The position numbers were made by a program, and so were the translations under genes. Of a stretch of DNA of 64,000 nucleotides, positions 47,214 to 55,329 are shown piece after piece (the stretch's first letter is position 1; each line of letters starts with the position of its first letter). Origin of the DNA: Spongiibacter pelagi (GTDB taxonomy: Bacteria; Pseudomonadota; Gammaproteobacteria; Pseudomonadales; Spongiibacteraceae); assembly GCF_014705705.1 (NCBI RefSeq), contig NZ_JACXLD010000003.1, positions 310,001 to 374,000 on the forward strand, given 5' to 3'. Below the pieces are notes generated by a model that was not told the DNA's origin, did no database searches, and saw nothing but the letters and a program-made list of their open reading frames with translations.

Positions 47214-49244
47214 ATGTCTCGCCTGTCTTCCTCTGCTGTGATTACAGCGGCGGCTTTCTCGCTATTTCTCACTGCTTGCGGCGGCAAAAGTTCAACTTCT
47301 ACGCCTTTAACTAACACAGGAACTGAACCGCAAAATACCAGCGGCTTTCCGCTTTTGGCAGAACAGCGTGGCGGCAGTACGTGGTCAAATTTTTGTAAAG
47401 GCAAGGCAGACAATGCGGTGCTGCCGCGCGACCCGCGCACACTTGTTGTGCCCGGTGTAAACGAAGGTAAGGCGGTAGGCTTTAACGCCTATTGGCGCAG
47501 TTGCGATATTGCTGTTTCACACCCAACTACCTGCGGCGAGCTGCGTGAACAAGCCGAGCTGGGTGAGTTTGTTGCTTATGGGAATGGTGAAGTCGGTTCG
47601 CCGATTTCCTTCGCGGGCGGGCAAGAGGTGCCCAGTGGCGTTGCTGCGGAAGACTACAACAATATGTGGCAAGTCTGGGGCTTGGAAGAACGCCCCGATA
47701 ATTTTGACGAGCTGGTGGCGCAGCGTCACGGCTCCCCGGAAACGCCGTGGCGCAATCCCTATCCGCTGCCCGGTGAAGATCCCAATACTAGCAATGGCGG
47801 CTCTGGGCAGTTGCCCTTGTTTTACACCCAAATCAGAGAACCCGATGGAACGTGGACCGGCGAAATAGGCACCAAGGTGTGTATTACCTGTCACGGTGGC
47901 CAAATTGATGCGCCGGGGCTGGGGCCAATTCTCGGTGGTGCTGGCAGTATTGGTGATTTCACGGTTTCCGGTTTCGACCTCAACCAAACCCAGGAAGGCG
48001 GTGGTACGGTAAACCCGATCTCGGCCATTACCATTTCGGAGAACCGGGGCACCGGTGCCATCGACTTTTTCCAGTTGGCGTTTGTGTTGTTTAGCGGTGG
48101 TGATCCTGAACTATTGCTCAACGATAAAATTCTGCTGAGTTCGGCGATCGGCAATATCAAAAGCCCGCCGTGGTGGAATTTGGCCTATCGCACCCAGAAG
48201 TTCCACGGTGCCATTTTGCCCACCGATGCCTCGCGTATTGATTTGGCGGCCTATTACGATTTGGCGGCCAGCTTGAGTGGTAATGATGCCGAAGCCTTGG
48301 CGTGGAATGACGAACATTCCGGGCCGTTTGAAGTATGGGCAGAAACTCAAGAGCCGCCAAAATATCCCGGTCAAATTAATACCCAGCTCGCTGAGGCGGG
48401 CGCGGTTTTATTCCACGCAAAAGATCTGTGGGCGGCGGGTTTAGATAACCCTGCGCCGCGCCCGGAGAAAGGCAATGGCTCCTGTGCTAGCTGCCACGGT
48501 GCTTATTCGCCACGTTATACCAATGATCCCAACTATCTTGATACACCGGAATTAGCCGGTATTGCCGCCTACACTTTGCCGATGGAAGTGGTGCGTACCG
48601 ATCCGGTTTATGCTGAGGCGATGCAGAGCTTGCGTAATCCCGATGGCAGTTTCCCGGCCGCGACAGATGCCCAGCACTTCCTGTGGTGTGGTCACGGTAA
48701 CTACGGTGAAACCGAAGATAACACTCCAATTTTATTAGCGCCGCCACTGTGGGGAACCTGGGCGTCGGCGCCGTATTTCCATAATGGTTCGGTGCCCAAT
48801 ATCTGGGGTGTGCTCGACCCTTCCAGTGAGCGTCCGAATATTTGGAAGCGGGTGTCTACGCCGGCGCGGCCCGATCAGGAAGGCTTGGTGGTGATGGGTT
48901 TTGATACCAGTTTTGCCCGCGCTTATGACCAGAGCAAACTTGGCTGGAAATACGAAGAATTGGCTTGTGGCGATACCGGCACACAGGCGTACCAAGATTG
49001 CGACCCAATGAATGAAGAGCAGCCTTCAACACTGCAATTATTACTGGGTGAGTTCTACAAGCTGATTGGTATTACCTGGAACCTGCCGCGTCCTACGGCG
49101 CTGAATATGGACAACCAGACTATCGAAAATCGGAAGGTGTTTAATACCCACCTTTATAGTCAGGGCAATCAGGGTCACGACTTTACGGCGGTGCTGACCG
49201 ACACCGAGCGTCGCGCGATTATTGAATACCTGAAAACGCTGTAA
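47214..49244 (+). CDS. RoxA/RoxB-like dihaem lipoprotein, copy G
   Basis: A 676-residue lipoprotein, the shortest of the six lipidated copies, with lipobox LTAC (Cys22). Haem sites are C223ITCH and C424ASCH, 201 residues apart. Marks include GEDPNTSNGGSGQLP, RGTGAIDFFQ, PPWWNLAYR, YFHNGSVPN and terminal GHDFTAVL...EYLKTL. It shares the RGTGAID and AIGNIKSPPWWN wording with copy B, from which it is more than 30 kb away. GGGAG precedes the ATG. It stands alone between a terminator and a convergent AraC gene. Confidence 0.8.
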   Translation: MSRLSSSAVITAAAFSLFLTACGGKSSTSTPLTNTGTEPQNTSGFPLLAEQRGGSTWSNFCKGKADNAVLPRDPRTLVVPGVNEGKAVGFNAYWRSCDIAVSHPTTCGELREQAELGEFVAYGNGEVGSPISFAGGQEVPSGVAAEDYNNMWQVWGLEERPDNFDELVAQRHGSPETPWRNPYPLPGEDPNTSNGGSGQLPLFYTQIREPDGTWTGEIGTKVCITCHGGQIDAPGLGPILGGAGSIGDFTVSGFDLNQTQEGGGTVNPISAITISENRGTGAIDFFQLAFVLFSGGDPELLLNDKILLSSAIGNIKSPPWWNLAYRTQKFHGAILPTDASRIDLAAYYDLAASLSGNDAEALAWNDEHSGPFEVWAETQEPPKYPGQINTQLAEAGAVLFHAKDLWAAGLDNPAPRPEKGNGSCASCHGAYSPRYTNDPNYLDTPELAGIAAYTLPMEVVRTDPVYAEAMQSLRNPDGSFPAATDAQHFLWCGHGNYGETEDNTPILLAPPLWGTWASAPYFHNGSVPNIWGVLDPSSERPNIWKRVSTPARPDQEGLVVMGFDTSFARAYDQSKLGWKYEELACGDTGTQAYQDCDPMNEEQPSTLQLLLGEFYKLIGITWNLPRPTALNMDNQTIENRKVFNTHLYSQGNQGHDFTAVLTDTERRAIIEYLKTL

Positions 49245-49267
49245 TCTGTTTGGTGTTTAAGTGCGGG

Positions 49268-49313
49268 ATCGGTATTGCAACGGGACTAATGAAAACCTTA
49301 CTGCAATACCGAT
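49268..49313. repeat. 12-base perfect inverted repeat at the convergent ends of copy G and AraC regulator 4
   Basis: ATCGGTATTGCA (49268-49279) and TGCAATACCGAT (49302-49313) can form a 12-base stem with a 22-base loop. The right arm encodes the last residues of the AraC protein. No T-run is present on either strand. It may act as a bidirectional transcript end. Confidence 0.6.
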
Positions 49314-50311
49314 TGCCGATAAGCGTGGGGGGTTGTTCCCGTCCAGCTTTTAAATGAGCGGATAAACGCACTCGGTTCAGAAAAACCTAGTTGGTAAGAA
49401 ATGCTGGTGATGTCGGCATGGGCATCATTAAGCATGGAAATTGCCGTCTCTCGTAAAAACTCACTCTTCAATTGTCGGTAATCACAGCCTTCCAGTGCCA
49501 AACGGCGGCGCAGGGTTTGCGGTGTTAGCCCCAGTGAGTTGGCGATCTGATCGTAACTGGGCAGTGCCGGTAGTGCCCGCTTCAGGTATTTTCGAATCTG
49601 AGTGGTGTAACTGCTTTCCTGCTCCGGCACCTTCAAAAACTCATAAGGCATTCGCCGCAGGTAATCTTCCAGTTCGGCGGGGCCTCTCACCAAGGGCAAA
49701 TTCAAATACTGGCGATCAAAAATCATTTCATGGTGCGATTGCTCAAAGCGGTATTCGCAGTGGAATAGGTAGTGATATTCCTCTCGGTGAGCGGGAGGCG
49801 CGTAACCTAAATTCACCCGCAGCAGCGGGAAAGGGGTGCCGGTAAGCCAACAGAAAATTCGGTGGCTGACCATAAGGTGGTGTTCATAAAGCCAGGTGTC
49901 GAGTTCGGCATTTTCTTCGGTGGGCTCCATGCGATAAAAGGCGTAGCGATCACGCAATTGAAAGCTCAGCCGAAAGCCGGTCTCAAACAGATTGTAAAAT
50001 TCCACATTGCGCTCAACGGCTTGTAGCAGATTGTCAGCTTCGCGGCAGTAGCGCGCCATCGTCTCGGTAACGCCTTTGGTCACCGGGCGCTGGTAATAAC
50101 CCAGTGAAAAATCCAAGGTTTTGAGACAAATTAATTCGTAAAGTTGGGCAAATTGCGCTGGTGAAACTCGCGTTCTCTCGGTTTCTAACGACGCTGGATT
50201 GATGTTTGCCTCTAGTAATAGTGACTGTTTGGCGCTTTCGCTCAAATTCGATTTGGCGATTAAGGCCTTAACAAAGCAGATCGAGATACTTCGGTTAGAA
50301 GGAATGCTCAT
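49298..50311 (-). CDS. AraC family transcriptional regulator 4
   Basis: A 337-residue AraC regulator with the arabinose-binding-like sensor domain. The DNA-binding half comprises SYDQIANSLGLTPQTLRRRL and ITSISYQLGFSEPSAFIRSF, then KSWTGTTPHAYRQS. It is a paralogue of regulator 3 (compare YLFH/LLYP...YRF and FIR(A/S)FKSWT). It is divergent from the thiolase gene at 50498. TGTCATT and TATCATT boxes lie between, so the thiolase-FadB unit is its probable target. Confidence 0.92.
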   Translation of the reverse strand: MSIPSNRSISICFVKALIAKSNLSESAKQSLLLEANINPASLETERTRVSPAQFAQLYELICLKTLDFSLGYYQRPVTKGVTETMARYCREADNLLQAVERNVEFYNLFETGFRLSFQLRDRYAFYRMEPTEENAELDTWLYEHHLMVSHRIFCWLTGTPFPLLRVNLGYAPPAHREEYHYLFHCEYRFEQSHHEMIFDRQYLNLPLVRGPAELEDYLRRMPYEFLKVPEQESSYTTQIRKYLKRALPALPSYDQIANSLGLTPQTLRRRLALEGCDYRQLKSEFLRETAISMLNDAHADITSISYQLGFSEPSAFIRSFKSWTGTTPHAYRQSVLQ

Positions 50312-50411
50312 AGTTTGGTCAATTTGTAAGAATAAGTGGGTTTAATGACGAATTGATTACTATTTGTGCAATGAATTTCTCCCTGTGAATTGTAATTAAA
50401 TGTCTATCAGA

Positions 50412-50428
50412 TGTCATTGAGTATCATT
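50412..50428. promoter_or_regulatory. AraC-type half-sites upstream of the thiolase gene
   Basis: TGTCATT at 50412-50418 and TATCATT at 50422-50428 are spaced 10 bases apart. On the minus strand they read AATGACA and AATGATA, matching the AATGATA core of the repeats beside AraC regulators 1 to 3. This is a weak site by itself. Confidence 0.35.
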
Positions 50429-50497
50429 GTTCCTTGCGCTCTAAAGGCTCAGTCTTAGCATCACTTTTTTTCTGTCCACACCAAATAGGAAGATGCT

Positions 50498-51709
50498 ATG
50501 AGCAATACCGCCTATATCTATGATGCAGTGCGTACCCCCCGCTCTCGGGGAAAGATGGGCGCCGGCGCCCTGAGTGAAGTTAAGCCAATCGATCTGTTGG
50601 CTGGTCTGCTGAACGGTCTGCGCGACCGCCACAGCCTCGACACCTCTCTGGTTGACGATGTAGTAATGGGTTGTGTTATGCCAGTTGGCGAGCAGGGCGG
50701 CTGTATGCCAAAGACAGCACTGGCCAAAGCGGGCTGGGACGAGTCTGTTCCTGCGTTTCAGTTGGATCGTTTCTGCGCCTCTGGTCTGGAAGCGGTAAAC
50801 CTCGGCGCCATGAAAATTGCTTCTGGCTGGGAAGAGCTAGTTGTTTCCGGTGGTGTTGAGAGCATGTCTCGCGTGCCTATGGGCAGCAACGGTGGTGCTT
50901 GGGGTGAAGATCCACAAACCGCATTCGATACTGGCTTTATTCCTCAGGGCGTAAGTGCTGACCTGATCGCGGCGATTGAAGGTTTCAGCCGTACTCAGCT
51001 GGACGAATTTGCTGTGCGTTCACAAGAGCGCGCTGCGGCGGCTCGTGAAGCGGGCTTCTTCGACAAGTCTGTATTGCCAGTAAAAGACCTGAATGGTTTC
51101 ACCATTCTGGCAAAAGACGACTTCATCAAGCCCGGCACGACTGTTGAGTCACTGTCTGCGCTGAAGCCATCTTTCCAAATGCACGGCAGCCTGGGTTTTG
51201 ACGATGTTGCTATCAGCAAGTACCCACAGGTTTCTAAAATCGAGCACGTTCACCACGCGGGCAACTCTTCCGGTGTTGTAGACGGTGCCTCTGCTGTACT
51301 GATCGGTAGCAAAGCGGCGGGTGAGAAAATTGGTCTGAAACCACGTGCGCGCATTGTTGCCACGGCGGTAACCAGCACCGAATCTACCATCATGCTGACT
51401 GGCCCCGGCCCAGCGACGTTTAAAGCACTGCAAAAAGCGGGCATGACTATCGACGATATCGATCTGGTAGAAATCAACGAAGCGTTTGCTTCTGTTGCTC
51501 TGCGCTTCCAGAAAGACACTCAATTCCCTTGGGAAAAAATCAATGTGAACGGTGGCGCAATCGCCATGGGTCACCCACTGGGCGCAACCGGCGGCATGCT
51601 GATTGGTACCGTGCTGGATGAACTGGAGCGTCGCGATCTGAAAACCGGCCTGGTTACCCTGTGTGTGGGTGGCGGCATGGGTATCGCAACCATTATTGAG
51701 CGCGTGTAA
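50498..51709 (+). CDS. Thiolase (acetyl-CoA C-acyltransferase)
   Basis: A 403-residue thiolase catalysing the final cleavage of 3-ketoacyl-CoA. The nucleophile is Cys93 in [29 protein letters not shown] (His359) and the second active cysteine Cys389 in LCVGGGMG are all present. TAGGAAG precedes the ATG. It is followed by a FadB-type multifunctional enzyme, an acyl-CoA dehydrogenase and an enoyl-CoA hydratase on the same strand. Together these give a complete beta-oxidation spiral next to the oxygenase genes. Confidence 0.95.
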   Translation: MSNTAYIYDAVRTPRSRGKMGAGALSEVKPIDLLAGLLNGLRDRHSLDTSLVDDVVMGCVMPVGEQGGCMPKTALAKAGWDESVPAFQLDRFCASGLEAVNLGAMKIASGWEELVVSGGVESMSRVPMGSNGGAWGEDPQTAFDTGFIPQGVSADLIAAIEGFSRTQLDEFAVRSQERAAAAREAGFFDKSVLPVKDLNGFTILAKDDFIKPGTTVESLSALKPSFQMHGSLGFDDVAISKYPQVSKIEHVHHAGNSSGVVDGASAVLIGSKAAGEKIGLKPRARIVATAVTSTESTIMLTGPGPATFKALQKAGMTIDDIDLVEINEAFASVALRFQKDTQFPWEKINVNGGAIAMGHPLGATGGMLIGTVLDELERRDLKTGLVTLCVGGGMGIATIIERV

Positions 51710-51763
51710 GGCGATTTATTTCCCCTTACTCCCGTCCACTAAATTTGATGAATAGGTAATCCA

Positions 51764-53908
51764 ATGACTGGAACATTTAACTACGAAAAAGATGCCGACA
51801 ATATCGTCACGGTAACCATGGACATGAGCGGTCCGGTTAACGCGATGAACGAAGAGTACGTAAAGCTGATGGGCGAGACAGTTGATCGTCTGGAAGCCGA
51901 GAAAGACAGCGTTGCCGGTGTGGTGCTGACTTCTGCCAAAGGGACTTTCTTTGCCGGTGGCGACATCAAGAGCATGCTGACTATTCAGCCCGGCGACGAT
52001 GTGAAAAACATGTACGACATGAACCTGGTAATCAAAGGCCAGCTGCGTCGTCTTGAAAAACTGGGCAAGCCTGTTGTTGCCGCCATTAACGGCGCGGCAC
52101 TGGGTGGCGGTTATGAAATCTGTTTGGCTTGTCACCACCGCGTAGCGCTGGACAGCAAAGCCGTTCAGGTTGGTCTGCCAGAAGTTAGCCTGGGTTTGCT
52201 GCCTGGTGGCGGCGGTGTTGTGCGTTTGGTAAACAAGCTGGGTGCAGAACGCGCCATTATGCCGCTGTTGGAAGGCACACGTTTTAACGCGCAGAAAGCG
52301 CTGCAAAACAACCTGGTCGAAGAGTTGGCGACCGACGCTGACGACATGATTGCCAAAGCCAAGGCGTGGATTAAGGCCAATCCTGAAGCGTGCAACCCTT
52401 GGGATGTGAAAGGCTACAAAATCCCCGGTGGCAACATCACTCGCCCAAACATCTCTCAGATGATTCAGGGCGCTAGCCCAATGTTGTTCCAGAAAACCCG
52501 TGGTCTGATTCCTGCGGCCGTTAAAATTCTGGACGTAGTTAGCTCTGCACTGCGTGTGGATTTCGACACTGCGCAAATCATGGAAACCCGTGCTTTTGTT
52601 AGCCTGCTGACTGAGCCAACCGCGAAAAACCTGATGACCTTCTTCCTGCAAATGAATCAGGTCAACGGTGGCGGCAGCCGTCCAAAAGGCATCGAGAAAT
52701 CCAAAGTTAAGAAAGTAGGTGTACTGGGTGCCGGCATGATGGGCCAAGGTATTGCTTACGTTTCTGCAATGGCCGGTATCGAAGTGGTACTGAAAGACAT
52801 CAGCCAAGAAGCAGCTGACAAAGGTAAAGCCTACACCGAAAACCTGCTGAACAAGCGCGTTGAAAAAGGCCGTATGGATGCCGATAAAGCGGCTGGCGTA
52901 CTGAGCCTGATCACTGCAACCGCAGACGCGGATGCACTGCAAGGCTGTGACCTGATCATCGAAGCGGTATTCGAAAACGTTGATCTGAAACACAACATCA
53001 CTAAAGAGCTGGAGCCTAAACTGGCTGAGAACGGCGTGTGGGGTTCAAACACTTCTACGCTGCCAATTACTCTGCTGGCCGAGCCATCAATCAAGCCTGA
53101 AAACTTCATCGGTATTCACTTCTTCTCTCCAGTCGACAAAATGCCACTGGTTGAGATCATCGTGGGTGAGAAAACGTCCGATGAGACTCTGGCACGCGCC
53201 TTTGATTACTCACAGCAAATTCGCAAAACCCCAATCGTGGTTAACGACTCACGCGGCTTCTTTACTTCACGCGTTTTCGCTACCTACATAGATGAAGGCG
53301 CTCTGCTGATTGAAGAAGGCGTTGATCCAGTTGTTATCGAGAACCTGGGTAAAGCCGTAGGTATGCCTGTAGGTCCTCTGGCGGTGCAAGACGAAGTTAG
53401 CCAACAGCTAACCGTTAAAGCCAACGAAACCAATATGGAACTGGACAAGCGTCTGGGCCATGAGTTTGCCAAAGACAACGCCGGTTACCGTCTGGCCAAG
53501 AAAATGATGGACAACGATCGTGCAGGTCGCTTCCATGGTGGCGGTTACTACGACTACCCACAAGGTGGCGAGAAAACCCTCTGGCCAGAAATCTACAACT
53601 GGTTCTACAACAAAGACGTAAGCCTGCCAGTGCAAGACGTGAAAGACCGCCTGTTGTTCCGTCAGATCGTAGAAAGCCTGCGCTGCTACGAAGAAGGTGT
53701 AATGAACACCGTGGCTGACGCCAACATTGGTTCCATCATGGGCATTGGTTTCCCACCTCACACTGGCGGTGTACTCCAGTACATCAACAGCTACGGCGTT
53801 AAAGCGTTTGCTAACCGTCTGGCTGAGCTGGCAGAGAAGTACGGCGAGCGTTTTGCGGTACCTCAAGTGCTGGCAGATAAAGCCGAGAAGGGTGAGCTGT
53901 TCATGTAA
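51764..53908 (+). CDS. FadB-type enoyl-CoA hydratase / 3-hydroxyacyl-CoA dehydrogenase
   Basis: A 714-residue two-domain beta-oxidation enzyme. The N-terminal crotonase half shows GTFFAGGDIKSM (oxyanion loop) and NGAALGGGYEICLACHHRVA followed by GLPEVSLGLLPGGGG with a catalytic glutamate position. The C-terminal half begins with a Rossmann GVLGAGMMGQGIAYV and contains IGIHFFSPVDKMPLVEII and the double HAD helical domains. It hydrates and oxidises enoyl-CoA to 3-ketoacyl-CoA for the thiolase encoded just upstream (gap 54 bases). Palindromic element copy 2 begins four bases after the stop. Confidence 0.95.
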   Translation: MTGTFNYEKDADNIVTVTMDMSGPVNAMNEEYVKLMGETVDRLEAEKDSVAGVVLTSAKGTFFAGGDIKSMLTIQPGDDVKNMYDMNLVIKGQLRRLEKLGKPVVAAINGAALGGGYEICLACHHRVALDSKAVQVGLPEVSLGLLPGGGGVVRLVNKLGAERAIMPLLEGTRFNAQKALQNNLVEELATDADDMIAKAKAWIKANPEACNPWDVKGYKIPGGNITRPNISQMIQGASPMLFQKTRGLIPAAVKILDVVSSALRVDFDTAQIMETRAFVSLLTEPTAKNLMTFFLQMNQVNGGGSRPKGIEKSKVKKVGVLGAGMMGQGIAYVSAMAGIEVVLKDISQEAADKGKAYTENLLNKRVEKGRMDADKAAGVLSLITATADADALQGCDLIIEAVFENVDLKHNITKELEPKLAENGVWGSNTSTLPITLLAEPSIKPENFIGIHFFSPVDKMPLVEIIVGEKTSDETLARAFDYSQQIRKTPIVVNDSRGFFTSRVFATYIDEGALLIEEGVDPVVIENLGKAVGMPVGPLAVQDEVSQQLTVKANETNMELDKRLGHEFAKDNAGYRLAKKMMDNDRAGRFHGGGYYDYPQGGEKTLWPEIYNWFYNKDVSLPVQDVKDRLLFRQIVESLRCYEEGVMNTVADANIGSIMGIGFPPHTGGVLQYINSYGVKAFANRLAELAEKYGERFAVPQVLADKAEKGELFM

Positions 53909-53911
53909 GCA

Positions 53912-54035
53912 TGATTTATTGCTGCGCTCGCAATCTTGACTGCTGGCGGTGCTCGGAATGCTCATTTACTACGTGTAAATTCCGCGTCCTGTGCTCCGGC
54001 AGTAGCCAATCTTGCAGCGCTCGCTACATAAATCA
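53912..54035. repeat. Palindromic intergenic repeat element, copy 2 (REP/MITE-like)
   Basis: A 124-base imperfect palindrome bounded by TGATTTAT (53912-53919) and ATAAATCA (54028-54035). Its centre is CTCATTTACTACGTGTAAATTCCGCG. GCTGCGCTCGCAATCTTG and CAATCTTGCAGCGCTCGC-type arms face each other. It is homologous, in the opposite orientation, to 25298-25444. It separates the FadB gene from the acyl-CoA dehydrogenase and, as RNA, would form a long hairpin that could stabilise or divide the transcript. Confidence 0.78.
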
Positions 54036-54092
54036 GGTTTCTTAAAAAACATTATTTTTAAAACAAAGTTTCACTGACAGGATTTTATTAAC

Positions 54093-55265
54093 ATGCTTCC
54101 ACGTAATTTTACTGAAGACCAAATCATGTTCCGGGATGCTTACCGCAAATTCCTGGACAAAGAAGTTGCGCCGAATGTAGAGCGCTGGCGCGAGCAGGGC
54201 ATTGTGGATCGCGAGATCTACACCAAAGCCGGTGAGCAAGGCTTCCTGATGGTATGGCCAGAAGAGAAGTACGGCGGTATGGGCGATGAAGACTTCCGCT
54301 TTGAGCAAATCATCATTGAAGAAACTGCCAACGTTTACGCTGGCGACTGGACTAACACTTTGCACAGCCGTCTGGTTGGCCCTTACCTGACTCGCTTTGG
54401 TAACGAAGAGCAGAAAGACCGCTTCCTGCCTAAGTGTGTAACTGGTGAGTGCATTCTGGCTGTTGCCATGACTGAGCCTGATGCGGGTTCTGACTTGGCC
54501 GGTATGAAGTCTACCGCGAAAGACATGGGCGACTACTGGTTGCTGAACGGTTCTAAAACCTACATCAGTAACGGTATCAACGCTGACCTAGTGGTTGTTG
54601 CGGCTAAAACTGATCCAGAAAACAACCCACACGCGATGGGCCTGTTCCTGGTTGAGCGCGGCATGGAAGGTTTCGAGCGTGGCCGTAATCTGAAGAAAAT
54701 GGGCATGAAGGCGCAAGACACCGCTGAAATGTTCTTCAACGATGTGAAAGTGCCAAAAGCCAACGTACTGGGCGATCCAACTAAAGGCTTCATCTACCTG
54801 ATGCAAGGTCTGGCGGAAGAGCGTCTGATCGGTGCCTGTGGTTTTATCTCTGGCGCACAGAAAGCGTTTGAAGTGACTCGCGAATTCGTGATGGAGCGTA
54901 AAGTTTTCGGCAAGCCACTGTCTTTCATGCAAAACACTCAGTTCAAACTGGCTGAGCTGCGCACTGAAATCGACGTTGCCCAAGCCCACGTTGACGCTTG
55001 TGTTGCTGCGTTCAATATCGGCAAGCTGACGGCAGAAGACGCGGCCAAAGCGAAACTGTTTACCTCAGAAGTGCTGTGTCGCATGGTTGACGAAGGCGTT
55101 CAGCTGCACGGCGGTGCCGGTTACATGGACGAGTACCCCATCTCTCGCATGTACACCGATGCGCGTATCACCCGTATTTTTGCGGGTACTTCAGAAGTGA
55201 TGAAGCTGATCGTAGGTCGCGATATTTTCTCTGAAAAATTTGTACCTTACATCGATCGTAACTAA
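54093..55265 (+). CDS. Acyl-CoA dehydrogenase
   Basis: A 390-residue acyl-CoA dehydrogenase. It has the FLMVWPEEKYGGMGDEDF N-domain, AVAMTEPDAGSDLAGMKS FAD segment, WLLNGSKTYISNG, and QLHGGAGYMDEYPISRMYTD with FAGTSEVMKLIVGRDI at the end. Alanine replaces the glutamate of medium-chain enzymes in this motif, as in the copy at 28933. ACAGGATT precedes the ATG. It lies downstream of FadB beyond the palindromic element. The enoyl-CoA hydratase follows after 64 bases containing a hairpin. Confidence 0.94.
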   Translation: MLPRNFTEDQIMFRDAYRKFLDKEVAPNVERWREQGIVDREIYTKAGEQGFLMVWPEEKYGGMGDEDFRFEQIIIEETANVYAGDWTNTLHSRLVGPYLTRFGNEEQKDRFLPKCVTGECILAVAMTEPDAGSDLAGMKSTAKDMGDYWLLNGSKTYISNGINADLVVVAAKTDPENNPHAMGLFLVERGMEGFERGRNLKKMGMKAQDTAEMFFNDVKVPKANVLGDPTKGFIYLMQGLAEERLIGACGFISGAQKAFEVTREFVMERKVFGKPLSFMQNTQFKLAELRTEIDVAQAHVDACVAAFNIGKLTAEDAAKAKLFTSEVLCRMVDEGVQLHGGAGYMDEYPISRMYTDARITRIFAGTSEVMKLIVGRDIFSEKFVPYIDRN

Positions 55266-55285
55266 TCGCCGAGCAGTGGTTTTAT

Positions 55286-55309
55286 CAGGGGTCGATTAAC
55301 TGACCCCTG
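55286..55309 (+). other. Intercistronic hairpin between acyl-CoA dehydrogenase and enoyl-CoA hydratase
   Basis: CAGGGGTC and GACCCCTG pair perfectly around an 8-base loop, followed by TATTTAT. It could be a partial terminator or a processing site. Confidence 0.45.
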
Positions 55310-55329
55310 TATTTATGCAGGAAATTCTT

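Noticed and set aside
6205-49244. Calling the seven haem proteins ordinary bacterial diheme cytochrome c peroxidases or MauG
   Set aside because: Those proteins are about half the size, with closer haem sites. The long spacing of about 200 residues, the size and the conserved tail fit RoxA/B better. The possibility is kept as the main alternative because the YxHNG motif is shared.
51716-52993. A 425-codon open frame on the minus strand
   Set aside because: It is wholly antisense to the well-supported FadB-type gene, has low-complexity Gln/His/Phe-rich composition typical of a shadow frame, and lacks family motifs.
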